Notes: generated by a model from the sequence alone, not told the origin. A stretch of 64,000 nt of DNA from Bacteroidia bacterium (GCA_021740825.1 JAIOZA010000014.1:1-64000); one strand, 5' to 3'. Shown: positions 1-11,285, counted from the first letter of the stretch. Numbers and translations: made by a program.

Positions 1-3000
1 CCGAAACAGTTGCAGAGGCAATGCCGTTAGCAGCAGTACAATTGGCACTTTGAGAAGATACTGCAATTGCTAGAGCGGTTGGTTGAGTTATTTGCACAGT
101 TTGTGTTGCTAAACAACCATTGACATCTTTAATACCCATTGTGTAAATTCCTGCAACTTGATTAGAGAATGTTGACGATGCTTGATAAGTTCCACCATTT
201 AAATTATAAGAATACGTTGTTGTACCACCTGATCCGCTTAAATTAATACTTCCAGTTGATGCACCATTACATAAAACTGGAGTAGCAGTGGCAGAAACTG
301 TTAAAGCTGCTGGCTGACCAATAATTACGGACGTAGTTGCAATGCAACCAGCTGCATCTTTTACGGACACATTATATGTTCCTGCTGGTAGTCCTGAAAA
401 TACTCCCGTTCCTGTTGTTGGCCCTGCTATTTGCAGAGGTGATGATGTTAATGTATAAGTGTAATTTGCTCCACCACCGCCTGTTGGAATAGCAACTGTA
501 CAAGAACCATTTGATAAACCAAAACAAGTAACATTTGAAAAACTAGTGATCGATGTTGTTGGGCTTCCTAAACTAATCACCGTAAAAGGTAATGATAAAT
601 TACACGCATTTGCATCTCTTATTATCACCGTATGATTTCCAGCAGCTAATCCTGTAACACTAGAGCTTCCTGAAAATGCACTATTGTCAAAAGAAAAACT
701 ATAAGATGGAGTACCTCCTAAAATAGTTGTAACGGTTGCTGTAGCATTAGCAACACCACAACTTGCGGTTGAAGCATTAACCGTGGCTGATGTAATACCT
801 GCAACAACACCAACACTAAATGTTGTTTGAAAAGGAAATGTACATCCATTAGCATCTTTTACAGCAATGGTATGAGTGCCCGAAGATAAATTTGTTATAA
901 CCGTTGATGTGTTGAAAGCACCACCATCGATGGAATAACTATAAGTGCCCACTACCCCTCCAGAAACGCCGGTTACCGTGTAAGAACCAGTTGCGCCCGC
1001 ACAACTTGCAGGACTTACAGTTCCAGTTATAGCCGTTGGCGTTGATGCAGCAATAATAGATGTTGTTTGGGTTAATAAGCATCCGTTACCATCTTTAACT
1101 GTAACAGAGTATGTTCCGGGAGTCAAACCTGTTGTTGGAGATGTTGCGGAAAATGCTCCACCATTAATAGCATAACTATATAATGGAGTACCGCCCGTAG
1201 GGTTACCAAAAGTAAAACTACCATTATTATTACCACAAGTGGCATTTGTTGGTGTTATTGAAATGCTTGATGGACCAGGAGTCACCGTTAAGGTTGGAGA
1301 AAGTGTAAAAGTACAACCAAGGTTACTTGTTAGTGTTATAGTGGGTGAACCTGCACCTAATCCTGTAATAGTTTGCCCAGTAACTGTTCCAGAAGTGCTA
1401 GTAATAGTTGAAATAGAAACTGTATTTGTAGGAATAATAGTAATAATACCATTATTTAATCCACAACTTGGATTTGTTGCCGTTGCAATTGTTGCCGCGG
1501 GATTAGGATTGACCGTGATAACCGTTGTTTTTGTTGCAACACAACCCGCAGCAGATGTACCTGTAACGGTATAAATTGTAGTTATTGTTGGGCTTGCTGT
1601 AACTACCGAACCTGTTATTGAACTTAGGTTTGTAGCGGGTAACCACGCATAAGTTGAAGCGCCAGAAGCTGTAATAACAGCAGAAGCGCCCGAGCATAAA
1701 GTTGGATTACTAACAGAAGCAATAGAAACGGTGGGAGTAGTGTTAACTGTAATTGTAGTGATAGCAGTATTAGAACTGATGCATCCAACAGCACTTGTAC
1801 CTGTTAAACTATAGGTTTGATTAGCAGTTGGAGAAACCGTAAAGTTTGTTCCCGTTAAGTTCCCAGGATTTAAAGTATAATTAGCAGCCCCAGCAACATT
1901 AATTATAGCACTAACCCCCGAGCATAAGGTTGGATTACTAACAGAAGCAATAGAAACAGTAGGCGTAGGATTAACTGTAATTGTGGTGACGGCGGTGTTG
2001 GAACTTAAACAACCTGTAGTATTCGATCCCGTTACAGTATAAGAAGTGTTGCTTGTTGGACTTACAACAAAGGGATTTCCAGTGAGGGTTTGCGTGTTAC
2101 TAGTTAAAGTGTAGGTTGTTGCACCAGATGCAGTTATAGTGGCAGAGGAACCTGAACAAATAGTTGGATTTATAACCGATGTTATTGACACACTTCCAGT
2201 ACAAGGCCCAATTACTATTGCGGGACAACTCCCTGAGTAAACAGGAGTTATTTGTGTTGGCGTATAAATGGGGTTTGTGCTTAAAGCTTTAGTAATATTT
2301 GCTCCAGTTGAAGTTGGAAGTGTTCCAAAATAAGATACATTGATGCTAGTTGCCGGAGAAGTACCATCACTACAAATATTAGGATTAGTAACACTACCGC
2401 CTGTTAAAAATTGACAATCTCTTACTGTAATATTACATGGATTAGCAAACCCGTTTGCCCCGTAAATATCCATACCTGCAGTGCCAGGAGAATTATTTTG
2501 AAAGATACATGAATCAATAGTTGCATTAATCGTTTTATTTGCAGAAAACCCGCCAGTTGCAGAATAGCGCGCAGAAATTGCGCCTCCCCTTAAAGTCCCA
2601 CTTGCTTGAAAATTATTTTTAAAATGGCATCTTGAAAACCGAACATTTCCAGCACTAATATAAATACCACCACCATAAATAGTTGATAACGTCTGACCTG
2701 CAGAATTGCCATCAATAACACAATCATACATTTTTAAATCTCCGTTAATAACTGAAATGCCACCACCTTGAGAAGCGACATTATTTGATATTCTAGTTCG
2801 TTTTACTGTAACTAATGTTGTAGCATCACCTTCAATTCTTAGGCCGCCACCATCAAAAGCTCCAACTTTATAATTATCGCCTAAAATATAATCTGTAATT
2901 AATAAATTTATATTAACTCCAAAAGCCTCTACTCCACCAGAATACATAGTCCCAGGTGAATTACAAAAACTACCACCACCAGTAATTGTTGCGGTTGTAT

Positions 3001-3544
3001 TTGCTAAAACAACTATTGCAGGATTTCCTCCTGATTGCCCATTTGATATTGTTTGAATATTTTCGATTAATACTCCTGAAATAGCAGTTGCGCCGCCTCC
3101 AATAGTAATTGCTTGCGCACTATGACCAGGAATTTGAGTTCCATTATTTTCATAACCAGTTACTTTTAAATCTTTTAGAGTAACATTACTTGCATTAATA
3201 TATACAAAATAATCAGTAGATGTGCCTAAAAACAAATGATCGAAAATAGTTAAGCTATAGCCTGCTCCAATTATTTGTAGTCCATTTATTGTAATGTTAA
3301 TATTCTTATCATTATTATAAGTTCCAGCATCAACATAAATGGTGTCACCAGAAGACGCGATACTATAAGCTTGAGTTAAGGTAAGTTTTGGAGTAGCAGT
3401 AGTAGTTCCATTATTAATTGCAGCGCCAACAGCAGTTGTGTAAACGTCTCCAATTAGTGAATTATCATTAACATAAATTTTTTTCGCAATTACACCTGAT
3501 GAGCAAAAAAAAAGAACTAAAAATGATAAAAGATGCCGAGTCAT
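1..3544 (-). CDS. Partial large surface protein: beta-helix plus SprB-like repeats
   Basis: The reading frame is open from an ATG at 3544 to the left edge, so at least 1181 residues are visible and the C-terminus is missing. Residues 1-21 form a signal peptide (MTRHLLSFLVLFFCSSGVIA). Residues about 25-440 are Gly/Asn/Ile-rich with short periodic motifs, as in right-handed parallel beta-helix proteins. Three Ig-like repeats of roughly 76-90 residues follow, each with a PTxCSG motif. From about residue 700 there are repeats of about 70 residues of the SprB type (SC/TCxxNNG, then GGTPxYSYxxNGG, then GTYxVxVKDxNGC). SprB-repeat proteins are T9SS-secreted adhesins in gliding Bacteroidota, so a cell-surface adhesin is likely. 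The lost C-terminus should carry a sorting domain, but that is inference. It is paralogous at its N-terminus to the protein at 11507-13465. A TATTTTTG -7 box lies about 60 nt upstream. Confidence 0.85.
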   Translation of the reverse strand, partial: MTRHLLSFLVLFFCSSGVIAKKIYVNDNSLIGDVYTTAVGAAINNGTTTATPKLTLTQAYSIASSGDTIYVDAGTYNNDKNINITINGLQIIGAGYSLTIFDHLFLGTSTDYFVYINASNVTLKDLKVTGYENNGTQIPGHSAQAITIGGGATAISGVLIENIQTISNGQSGGNPAIVVLANTTATITGGGSFCNSPGTMYSGGVEAFGVNINLLITDYILGDNYKVGAFDGGGLRIEGDATTLVTVKRTRISNNVASQGGGISVINGDLKMYDCVIDGNSAGQTLSTIYGGGIYISAGNVRFSRCHFKNNFQASGTLRGGAISARYSATGGFSANKTINATIDSCIFQNNSPGTAGMDIYGANGFANPCNITVRDCQFLTGGSVTNPNICSDGTSPATSINVSYFGTLPTSTGANITKALSTNPIYTPTQITPVYSGSCPAIVIGPCTGSVSITSVINPTICSGSSATITASGATTYTLTSNTQTLTGNPFVVSPTSNTSYTVTGSNTTGCLSSNTAVTTITVNPTPTVSIASVSNPTLCSGVSAIINVAGAANYTLNPGNLTGTNFTVSPTANQTYSLTGTSAVGCISSNTAITTITVNTTPTVSIASVSNPTLCSGASAVITASGASTYAWLPATNLSSITGSVVTASPTITTIYTVTGTSAAGCVATKTTVITVNPNPAATIATATNPSCGLNNGIITIIPTNTVSISTITSTSGTVTGQTITGLGAGSPTITLTSNLGCTFTLSPTLTVTPGPSSISITPTNATCGNNNGSFTFGNPTGGTPLYSYAINGGAFSATSPTTGLTPGTYSVTVKDGNGCLLTQTTSIIAASTPTAITGTVSPASCAGATGSYTVTGVSGGVVGTYSYSIDGGAFNTSTVITNLSSGTHTIAVKDANGCTFPFQTTFSVGVVAGITSATVNASTASCGVANATATVTTILGGTPSYSFSFDNSAFSGSSSVTGLAAGNHTVIIRDANACNLSLPFTVISLGSPTTSITSFSNVTCFGLSNGSCTVAIPTGGGGANYTYTLTSSPLQIAGPTTGTGVFSGLPAGTYNVSVKDAAGCIATTSVIIGQPAALTVSATATPVLCNGASTGSINLSGSGGTTTYSYNLNGGTYQASSTFSNQVAGIYTMGIKDVNGCLATQTVQITQPTALAIAVSSQSANCTAANGIASATVS
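1689..1996. repeat. Two near-identical 80-bp direct repeats inside the surface-protein gene
   Basis: Positions 1689-1768 and 1917-1996 differ at only a few bases and lie 228 bp (76 codons) apart, in phase with the Ig-like protein repeats. Nucleotide-level conservation suggests a recent internal duplication or gene conversion rather than old protein repeats. Confidence 0.8.
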
Positions 3545-3639
3545 AATATTTGTAACATTAATGTTTCTAAAAATAAGAAATTAAAGATTATTCTATTGTT
3601 AAATTGTAATTTAAAATAAAACAAAAATAGTAAGTCTGA

Positions 3640-4881
3640 TTAAACTAAAAATTGTAATAAATTATCGTTTTTATTAAGATATTCAAATTGAAAGCCTGAC
3701 AATAAAAGATTATTTTTTAGTAAATCTAAATCTTTGTGGTTTTTAATTTCTAAACCAACTAGTGCAGGCCCGTTTTCGCGATTATTTTTTTTCATATATT
3801 CAAAATGTACTATATCATCATTCGGACCCAACACTTCACTTACAAATTCCTTCAGCGCACCTGCTCTTTGAGGAAATCTGATGACAAAAAAATGTTTTAA
3901 GCCTTCAAACAATAATGAGCGTTCTCTAATTTCTTCTGTTCTCATAATGTCGTTGTTACTTCCACTTACAACACACACCACATTTTTACCTTTTAACTCT
4001 TCCTTTAAGTAACCCAAAGAAGCTACAGTTAATGCTCCAGCTGGTTCAACCACAATAGCTTGTTGATTATAAAGATTTAGTATGGTTGTACAAACCCTGC
4101 CTTCGGGAACTAAAACAACCTTACTTAATTTTTGTTTACAAATTTCATAAGTTAAATCACCTACTTTCTTTACCGCTGCGCCATCTACAAACTTATCTAT
4201 TTCTGTTAACTCTGTATTATAACCATTTTCTATGGATGTTTTCATAGATGCCGCACCTTCAGGTTCAACACCAATAATTTGTGTGGAAGGACTCTCCTGA
4301 GAGAAATAACTTACACAACCAGCAGCTAATCCGCCGCCGCCAATTGGTACTAATAAGTAATCTATTTTAAAATCGGCATCTTCAAAAATTTCTTTAGCAA
4401 CAGTCCCCTGACCTTCTATAACTTTTTCATCATCAAAAGGATGAATAAATGCAGCTCCTTTAGCTTTACAAAATTCAACAGCAGCCTTATAAGCATCATC
4501 AAACGTATCTCCTACCAAAATAATCTCGACATGTTCTTTCCCAAATAATTTAACCTGACTAATTTTTTGAGAAGGAGTTGTTGCCGGCATAAAAATTATG
4601 CCTTTAATATTTAATTTACGACATGAATATGCAACGCCTTGTGCATGATTTCCTGCGCTGGCACAAACAACACCATTCTGCTTTTCATAGTCAGTTAATG
4701 AACTTATTTTATTATAGGCGCCTCTAATTTTATAAGAACGCACCACTTGTAAATCTTCGCGTTTTAAATAGACATTGCAGCCAAACTCTTCACTCAATTG
4801 CAAATTATATTGTAAAGGCGTACGCATTGAGATGCCCTTCAAATTTTGACCAGCCTTATTAATGTTATCTAATGACACCAT
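3640..4881 (-). CDS. ilvA: Threonine dehydratase (threonine ammonia-lyase), biosynthetic
   Basis: This PLP enzyme of 413 residues deaminates threonine to 2-oxobutanoate, the first committed step of isoleucine synthesis. The N-terminal fold-type II domain carries the PLP lysine in RSYKIRGAY (K51) and a glycine-rich phosphate loop, PIGGGGLAAG, near residue 180. Residues about 328-413 look like the single ACT-like regulatory domain of the short IlvA form (as in Bacillus, about 420 residues), where isoleucine would bind. It is the last gene of the ilvEDBNCA operon, 18 nt after ilvC. Being biosynthetic rather than catabolic is supported by the C-terminal domain and the operon. Confidence 0.96.
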   Translation of the reverse strand: MVSLDNINKAGQNLKGISMRTPLQYNLQLSEEFGCNVYLKREDLQVVRSYKIRGAYNKISSLTDYEKQNGVVCASAGNHAQGVAYSCRKLNIKGIIFMPATTPSQKISQVKLFGKEHVEIILVGDTFDDAYKAAVEFCKAKGAAFIHPFDDEKVIEGQGTVAKEIFEDADFKIDYLLVPIGGGGLAAGCVSYFSQESPSTQIIGVEPEGAASMKTSIENGYNTELTEIDKFVDGAAVKKVGDLTYEICKQKLSKVVLVPEGRVCTTILNLYNQQAIVVEPAGALTVASLGYLKEELKGKNVVCVVSGSNNDIMRTEEIRERSLLFEGLKHFFVIRFPQRAGALKEFVSEVLGPNDDIVHFEYMKKNNRENGPALVGLEIKNHKDLDLLKNNLLLSGFQFEYLNKNDNLLQFLV

Positions 4882-4899
4882 AATGTGATTTTTAGTTTG

Positions 4900-6369
4900 T
4901 TATCCTATCTTTTTCATTTCTGTCATCGATTCTCTTAACCAAGCTCCAACTTCTTCAATAGGATGATTTCGGATACTTTGATTCACAGAAATCAATAATT
5001 TATTATCAACCGCATTGGAAGTTGCAAAAGACTTTCCAATAACATTAGAATCCACAGTTTTCATAAACTCATTTAATAATGGTTTACAAGCATGGTCAAA
5101 CAAGTAACAACCATATTCAGCCGTATCAGAAATAATTCGATTCATTTCATATAGTTTTTTACGAGCAACTGTATTGGCTATTAAAGGTAATTCGTGTAAT
5201 GATTCGTAATAGGCAGATTCTTCAATGATACCTGATTCAGTCATGGTTTCAAAAGCCAATTCAACGCCTGCTTTCACCATGGCAATCATCAAAACACCAT
5301 TATCAAAATATTCTTGTTCAGAAATAGAGTCGTTAGTTGCAGCAGTTTTTTCGAAATTAGTTTCAGCAGTGGCTGCTCTCCAAGTCAATAAATTAATATC
5401 ATTCTTTGCCCAATCAGCCATCATATTTTTTGAAAATTCTCCAGACAAAATATCATCCATATGTTTTTGAAACAAGGGACGCATGATGTTCTTTAATTCT
5501 TCTGACAATTTAAATGCTTTTATTTTTGAAGGGTTAGACAAACGATCCATCATATTTGTAATTCCCCCGTGCTTCAAGGCTTCAGTAATAGTTTCCCAAC
5601 CATATTGAACTAATTTTGAAGCATAACCAGGTTCAATTCCTTTTTCAACCATTTTATCAAAACATAAAATAGAGCCTGTCTGCAACATTCCACAAAGTAT
5701 AGTTTGCTCGCCCATTAAATCTGATTTTACTTCTGCAACAAATGAAGAATTTAAAACCCCAGCTTTATGACCACCGGTTGCTACCGCATAAGCTTTTGCT
5801 TGAATGAAGCCTTGTCCATTAGGATCGTTTTCCGGATGAACTGCAATAAGCGTTGGTACACCAAATCCTCTTTTATATTCTTCACGAACTTCGGAACCAG
5901 GACATTTAGGTGCACACATGATAACCGTAATATCTTTACGTATTTGCATCCCTTCTTCTACAATATTAAAGCCATGAGAATACGCTAAAGTCGAACCTTT
6001 TTTCATTAAAGGCATAATTGCTTTTACAACGGAAGTGTGTTGTTTATCTGGTGTTAGGTTGCAAACTAAATCAGCTGCCGGAATTAATTCTTCATAGGTT
6101 CCAACTTTAAAACCATTATCAAAAGCATTTGTATAAGAAACTCTTTTTTGAGTTATTGCTTCGGCGCGAAGTGCATAAGAAATATCTAAGCCAGAGTCAC
6201 GCATGTTCAAACCCTGATTTAAGCCTTGAGCGCCGCAGCCAACAATCACAACTTTTTTTCCTTTAAGAGCTTCAATTCCGTCAGCAAATTCTGATTGATC
6301 CATAAATTCGCAAACACCTAGTTGTTCTAACTGCAGTCTGAGGGGTAACGTGTTGAAATAGTTTTTCAT
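4900..6369 (-). CDS. ilvC: Ketol-acid reductoisomerase, class II (long form)
   Basis: This 489-residue enzyme converts acetolactate or acetohydroxybutyrate to dihydroxy acids with NADPH and Mg2+. The length fits the class II, E. coli-type long form rather than the 330-residue class I. The dinucleotide-binding motif GCGAQG is at residues 44-49, followed by a basic-rich segment. Acidic metal ligands are expected in the two C-terminal knotted domains. The start ATG lies 4 nt after the ilvN stop, so the two genes are tightly coupled. It is followed by ilvA. Confidence 0.97.
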   Translation of the reverse strand: MKNYFNTLPLRLQLEQLGVCEFMDQSEFADGIEALKGKKVVIVGCGAQGLNQGLNMRDSGLDISYALRAEAITQKRVSYTNAFDNGFKVGTYEELIPAADLVCNLTPDKQHTSVVKAIMPLMKKGSTLAYSHGFNIVEEGMQIRKDITVIMCAPKCPGSEVREEYKRGFGVPTLIAVHPENDPNGQGFIQAKAYAVATGGHKAGVLNSSFVAEVKSDLMGEQTILCGMLQTGSILCFDKMVEKGIEPGYASKLVQYGWETITEALKHGGITNMMDRLSNPSKIKAFKLSEELKNIMRPLFQKHMDDILSGEFSKNMMADWAKNDINLLTWRAATAETNFEKTAATNDSISEQEYFDNGVLMIAMVKAGVELAFETMTESGIIEESAYYESLHELPLIANTVARKKLYEMNRIISDTAEYGCYLFDHACKPLLNEFMKTVDSNVIGKSFATSNAVDNKLLISVNQSIRNHPIEEVGAWLRESMTEMKKIG

Positions 6370-6373
6370 ATTT

Positions 6374-6928
6374 TTATTTATTAAAATGTTTAATTACTGT
6401 TTTACTATTGTTTTCTACTTCTTTTAAAAATGTATTTAATGTTTTCATTGGCTTAGTAATCGCTACTTTTCCGCTTCTTACAAACTCTAACATTCCAAAT
6501 TTTTCTAAATCATTAAAAAGATGTTTAATTTCTCTTTCATCTCCAGTTTTTTCTATCACAATATATTCGGGAGCAATACTTAATATTTTTGCGTGATTTT
6601 CATTTACAATGCGTGTAAACAATTCGTTTTCTTTTAATGCTTCAGAGGAAACTTTATATAAAGCAATTTCTCTACTAATAATTTCGGAGCTTATATGATA
6701 AAATGCTTTAAGTACCTCTACTTGTTTTTCTATTTGCTTTACTAATTTATTAACCTGTTCTTCAGAAACTGTAACGACAATTGTATAGCGATAAATTCCT
6801 TTCATCTCACTTTCGCTTGCAGTGATACTTTCAATATTGATGTGTCTACGAGTAAAAATAATAGTTACCCTAGATAGTAAGCCAATAATGTCTTCTGTAA
6901 ATATGGATATTGTATATGTTGTATTCAT
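6374..6928 (-). CDS. ilvN: Acetolactate synthase small (regulatory) subunit
   Basis: At 184 residues this is the regulatory partner of IlvB. An N-terminal ACT domain (about residues 1-75) starts with [18 protein letters not shown], the usual valine-binding side of the subunit, and is followed by a C-terminal ferredoxin-like domain that finishes near residue 165. The family is normally 160-180 residues. It lies between ilvB (39 nt upstream) and ilvC (4 nt downstream). It probably confers feedback inhibition by branched-chain amino acids on IlvB. Confidence 0.94.
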   Translation of the reverse strand: MNTTYTISIFTEDIIGLLSRVTIIFTRRHINIESITASESEMKGIYRYTIVVTVSEEQVNKLVKQIEKQVEVLKAFYHISSEIISREIALYKVSSEALKENELFTRIVNENHAKILSIAPEYIVIEKTGDEREIKHLFNDLEKFGMLEFVRSGKVAITKPMKTLNTFLKEVENNSKTVIKHFNK

Positions 6929-6967
6929 TTTATTTTTATAATCAATTTTAAAAATATATTTATCTGT

Positions 6968-8677
6968 TTATTCTAATCGTATTTCGGCAACACTTGCTCC
7001 TGTAGCCACCATTGGAAATACATTTTCTTCGTTCTCAACAACAACCTCTAATAAATAAGCTTCTTTTGACTCGTACATTTCTTGTAATGCCTCACTCAAA
7101 TCTTTTCGCTCAGTTACTTTTTTTCCTTTGATATTATAGCCATTGGCGATGGCCACAAAATTTGGATTTTTCATTTCCGTAAACGAGTAACGCCTATCAA
7201 AAAATAGTTGTTGCCATTGACGAACCATTCCTAGAAAATTATTATTAAGCACAAGTATTTTTACAGCAATATTACTTTGCATAATAGTTCCTAGTTCCTG
7301 TATCGTCATTTGAAAACCACCATCACCTAACACCGTTACAACTTCAGTATTTGGCAGAGCAACTTTAGCACCAATGGCTGCCGGTAAACCAAATCCCATG
7401 GTTCCTAATCCACCAGAGGTTACAAAATAATTTGGAATGTTAGGTTTGTAATAACGAGATGTTATCATCTGATGTTGACCTACATCTGTTACAACTATAG
7501 CGTTACCTTCGCTCAGTTTATGAAATTTATCAATAACCTCCGCCATTAATAATTTATCTGACGTAGGATTAACTGCATGCTTGATTACCTTTTCAAATTC
7601 AATAGTATTACAATCTTCAAAACGTTTTAACCAATCAGTATGTTTAGTAACTTTTATTTTAGGTAATATTAATTCTAAAGCCTCTTTAGCATCTCCTAAA
7701 ACTGCCGCATCAGCAGGAATAATTTTATTTACTTCAGAAGGATCAATTTCAAAATGCACAACTTTTGCTTGTTTTGCATACTTACTTACATTGCCAGTTA
7801 CTCTGTCATCAAAGCGCATTCCAATAGCAATTAAAAGATCACATTCGTTTGTCAATAAATTAGGTCCGTAATTGCCATGCATTCCTAAATACCCAACATA
7901 TAATGGATGTTTTGGAGGAAAGGCTCCTAATCCTAATAAAGTAGAGGCTACTGGGATATTTGCCTTTTCTGCAAAAGCTAATAATTGCTTTTCAGCTCCC
8001 GAAAGTAAAACACCATGTCCGCATAAAATATAAGGTCGCTGAGCGTTATTTATTAATTCAGCAGCTTTTAAAACATCCTCATCCTTAACTTTTGGGCAAG
8101 GAAAATAACTTCTGATGCTTTCACATTTTTCATATTTGTAGGTAGTCTTTCCAAATTGTGCATCTTTTGTAATGTCAACCAAAACAGGGCCCGGTCGGCC
8201 AGAGCTCGCAATATAAAACGCTTTTGCAATTGCTGGAGCTATATCTTCAGCCTTTGTAACCTGTATGTTCCATTTAGTAACGGGCATTGATATACCTACA
8301 ACATCAGTTTCTTGAAAAGCATCGGTTCCTAATAAATGAGAATGAACTTGGCCAGTGATGCAAACCATTGGTGTAGAATCTATTTGAGCATCTGCAATCC
8401 CAGTAATTAAATTTGTAGCGCCGGGTCCTGAGGTTGCCAATACAACTCCTGTTTTTCTGGAAACTCTTGAATAGCCTTGAGCAGCATGCGTTGCGCCTTG
8501 CTCATGACGAACCAAATAATGATTTAGTTGATCCATGTAATCATACAACGCATCATAAACCGGCATGATAGCGCCACCCGGATAACCAAATATATCAGTG
8601 ACTTGTTCGTCAAGCAAAGCTAATATAACGGCTTCGGCACCTGTTACTTCTGTATTATATTTTGTGTGTTTTTTCAT
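6968..8677 (-). CDS. ilvB: Acetolactate synthase large (catalytic) subunit
   Basis: This 569-residue thiamine-diphosphate enzyme condenses pyruvate with pyruvate or 2-oxobutanoate. The catalytic glutamate that activates the cofactor is E59 in RHEQGATHAAQGY. The ThDP/Mg motif starts GDGGFQMT near residue 445 and ends in NN about 25 residues later. The N-terminal Pyr, central FAD and C-terminal PP domains are all present at the expected spacing. It lies 7 nt after ilvD and 39 nt before ilvN. Being an anabolic AHAS rather than a catabolic synthase follows from the adjacent regulatory subunit. Confidence 0.97.
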   Translation of the reverse strand: MKKHTKYNTEVTGAEAVILALLDEQVTDIFGYPGGAIMPVYDALYDYMDQLNHYLVRHEQGATHAAQGYSRVSRKTGVVLATSGPGATNLITGIADAQIDSTPMVCITGQVHSHLLGTDAFQETDVVGISMPVTKWNIQVTKAEDIAPAIAKAFYIASSGRPGPVLVDITKDAQFGKTTYKYEKCESIRSYFPCPKVKDEDVLKAAELINNAQRPYILCGHGVLLSGAEKQLLAFAEKANIPVASTLLGLGAFPPKHPLYVGYLGMHGNYGPNLLTNECDLLIAIGMRFDDRVTGNVSKYAKQAKVVHFEIDPSEVNKIIPADAAVLGDAKEALELILPKIKVTKHTDWLKRFEDCNTIEFEKVIKHAVNPTSDKLLMAEVIDKFHKLSEGNAIVVTDVGQHQMITSRYYKPNIPNYFVTSGGLGTMGFGLPAAIGAKVALPNTEVVTVLGDGGFQMTIQELGTIMQSNIAVKILVLNNNFLGMVRQWQQLFFDRRYSFTEMKNPNFVAIANGYNIKGKKVTERKDLSEALQEMYESKEAYLLEVVVENEENVFPMVATGASVAEIRLE

Positions 8678-8684
8678 TTTGAAA

Positions 8685-10358
8685 TTATAAATCAGTTAAA
8701 CAACCTTTACTTGCAGAAGTTACTTGTATAGCGTATTTGTACAACACACCAAATTTTACTTTCAATTCTGGTTGTTGCCATTGTTTTTTTCTTTCTGCTA
8801 ATTCTTCATTTGATAATTGAACATCTATTCTATTATTTATTGCATCAATTTTTATCACATCACCATCTTTTATCAAGGCTATTGGTCCACCATCAAATGC
8901 TTCAGGACTCATATGCCCAACAACAAAACCATGGGTACCTCCAGAAAAGCGACCATCTGTTATTAAAGCCACGCTATTTCCAAGACCAGCTCCAATTAAA
9001 GCAGAAGTAGGTTTTAACATTTCAGGCATTCCAGGCCCGCCTTTTGGGCCTTCATATCTTATCACAACAACTTGACCTGCTTTTACTTTCCCTTCACGAA
9101 TACCAGCAATACATTCAAATTCATTCTCAAAAACAATGGCAGTTCCTTCAAATAATTCCCCTTCTTTGCCTGTAATTTTTGCTACTGAACCTTCTGGGGC
9201 CAAATTTCCATATAGCACTCTTAAATGACCTGAAGCTTTAACAGGATTGCTAATCGGTAGTATCACTTCCTGCCCTTCTTTTAGTCCCGTCGTGCCATCT
9301 GCGTTTTCCTTAACTGTTTTTCCTGTAACCGTTAAGCAATCTCCGTGAAGCATACCCATTTCTAATAAGTATTTCATAACGGCAGGAACGCCACCAATTG
9401 CAAACACATCTTCCATTAAAAATTTACCACTTGGCTTTAAGTTTGCAAGCAATGGGGTACTATCATTTATTCTGGCTATGTCTTCTAACGTAAAATCAAT
9501 ATTGGCAGTTTTAGCAATACCTAGCAAATGCAACACGGCATTTGTTGAACCTCCCAGCGCTACAACGACTGTAAAAGCATTTTCAAATGATTTTTTGGTT
9601 AATATGTCTGAAGGCTTTATATCTTTTTCTAAAAGCACTTTTAAGTACTCTCCAGTTTTCAAACATTCTTCTTTTTTTTCATTGCTTAGTGCTGGGTTAG
9701 ATGAACTATAAGGTAAACTTAAGCCTAACGCCTCAATAGCTGATGCCATAGTATTTGCTGTATACATTCCTCCACATGCTCCAGCTCCAGGACAAGCATT
9801 TTTTATAATTCCTTTAAAGTCTTCTTCGCTTATTTTTCCAGCATATTTTTCGCCTAAGGCTTCAAATGCAGAAACAATGTTAAGTTTTTTTCCTTTATAA
9901 TTTCCAGAAGCAATAGTGCCGCCATATACCATAATTGAAGGACGATTTAATCGAATCATGGCCATTGCCATTCCTGGCATATTTTTATCGCATCCAGCAA
10001 TTGTTATTAAACCATCGTAATAATGAGCAGCAGTAACCGCTTCAACGGAATCGGCAATTATTTCACGAGAAACCAAAGAATACCGCATCCCATCAGTACC
10101 ATTTGTAATTCCATCGCTGATCCCTATGGTATTAAATTGTAACCCAACCATTCCATTTTTACGAACTCCATCTTTTACAAAAATCGACAATCCGTTTAGG
10201 TGCATATTGCAAGTATTCCCTTCATACCAAGTTGAAGCGATACCTACTTGTGGCTTTTTCATATCTTCTTCCGTTAAGCCTATGCCATATAACATAGCTT
10301 GTGAAGCGGGCTGCGATTCATCTTGAGTAACTGTTTTACTGTAGCGATTTAATTCCAT
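8685..10358 (-). CDS. ilvD: Dihydroxy-acid dehydratase
   Basis: This 557-residue Fe-S enzyme dehydrates 2,3-dihydroxy acids to the 2-keto acids of valine and isoleucine. Candidate cluster ligands are C50 (EGNTCNMH), C123 (GCDKNMPG) and C195 ([12 protein letters not shown]), the three positions conserved in the IlvD/Edd family. The length is typical. The gene starts 11 nt after ilvE and ends 7 nt before ilvB, within one transcription unit. Confidence 0.97.
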   Translation of the reverse strand: MELNRYSKTVTQDESQPASQAMLYGIGLTEEDMKKPQVGIASTWYEGNTCNMHLNGLSIFVKDGVRKNGMVGLQFNTIGISDGITNGTDGMRYSLVSREIIADSVEAVTAAHYYDGLITIAGCDKNMPGMAMAMIRLNRPSIMVYGGTIASGNYKGKKLNIVSAFEALGEKYAGKISEEDFKGIIKNACPGAGACGGMYTANTMASAIEALGLSLPYSSSNPALSNEKKEECLKTGEYLKVLLEKDIKPSDILTKKSFENAFTVVVALGGSTNAVLHLLGIAKTANIDFTLEDIARINDSTPLLANLKPSGKFLMEDVFAIGGVPAVMKYLLEMGMLHGDCLTVTGKTVKENADGTTGLKEGQEVILPISNPVKASGHLRVLYGNLAPEGSVAKITGKEGELFEGTAIVFENEFECIAGIREGKVKAGQVVVIRYEGPKGGPGMPEMLKPTSALIGAGLGNSVALITDGRFSGGTHGFVVGHMSPEAFDGGPIALIKDGDVIKIDAINNRIDVQLSNEELAERKKQWQQPELKVKFGVLYKYAIQVTSASKGCLTDL

Positions 10359-10369
10359 AATAAATTATT

Positions 10370-11260
10370 TTATACAAGTGAAAAATTTCCGTATTCGTTA
10401 AAAGCAACGCGACGTGTGTATTTAGCTTGAAGTATTGCTCCTAAAGAATCTTCCCATTTTAATTTAAAAGGTATTCTATCTAAAGAGGCTATTCCTGCCA
10501 CTTCCGCTGCAGTTCCAGTAAAAAATGCACTATCAGCACCTTTTACTTCTTGTGGTGTAAAATACTTTTCTACCAATTTAAATCCCATTTCGTTGCATAA
10601 TTCAAACATAGTAGCACGAGTAATACCAGGTAAAATATTCCCCAACGGTGAGGTATATAATACTTCGTCCTTTTCAAAAAAGAAATTAGCTCCTGGTCCT
10701 TCTGCAACATTTCCATGTGCATCTAATAATAATGCTTCATCAAAACCTTTTTGTTTAGCCTCAGTAGTGGCTAAAATAGAGTTTACATAATGACCTGTAA
10801 CTTTTGCATCAACATGGCATGATTTAGGATTAGGGCGCTCATAAGAAGATATGGTAACATCCAATAATTTATCTCCCAAATATTTTCCCCATTCCCAAGC
10901 ACATAACATCACATGAACTTCATCTGTAGGAGTAAGCGACATATTAGCGCCTGCAAATATTAAAGGGCGGATGTAGGCATTTCCTAAATTATTTTTCTTA
11001 AGTAATTGATAGGTTAAACTTGTTAGCTCATCAACACTATAATTTACTTTTAAATACATTTTTTCGGCAGAATACAATAAACGTTTATAATGCTCGTCCG
11101 CTTTAAATATTCTTGTTCCATCCGGTGTTTCGTATGAACGGATACCTTCAAATACTCCACTGCCATAATGCATGGTTTGAACATAAGGGCTAACCATTAC
11201 ATCTTTAGCTTTTAGCCATTCGCCATTAAAAAAAACTTCTGTGTCGTTGTTGTAATACAT
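10370..11260 (-). CDS. ilvE: Branched-chain amino acid aminotransferase (class IV)
   Basis: This 296-residue fold-type IV PLP aminotransferase catalyses the last step of Ile/Val/Leu synthesis. The PLP lysine is K153 in DAKVTGHYVNS, and the class IV signature EGPGANFFF follows about 40 residues later. D-amino-acid transaminase and 4-amino-4-deoxychorismate lyase share the fold, but the operon decides the assignment. It is the first gene of ilvEDBNCA. Its ATG lies about 26 nt downstream of an intrinsic terminator that forms part of the attenuator at 11286-11393. Confidence 0.95.
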   Translation of the reverse strand: MYYNNDTEVFFNGEWLKAKDVMVSPYVQTMHYGSGVFEGIRSYETPDGTRIFKADEHYKRLLYSAEKMYLKVNYSVDELTSLTYQLLKKNNLGNAYIRPLIFAGANMSLTPTDEVHVMLCAWEWGKYLGDKLLDVTISSYERPNPKSCHVDAKVTGHYVNSILATTEAKQKGFDEALLLDAHGNVAEGPGANFFFEKDEVLYTSPLGNILPGITRATMFELCNEMGFKLVEKYFTPQEVKGADSAFFTGTAAEVAGIASLDRIPFKLKWEDSLGAILQAKYTRRVAFNEYGNFSLV

Positions 11261-11285
11261 CTTCTTTTATTTTAAAATTATTAAT

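Noticed and set aside
1239-1574. 111-codon plus-strand ORF rich in valine
   Set aside because: It is the complement of low-complexity repeats in the large minus-strand surface-protein gene, which has a signal peptide and continuous domain structure.
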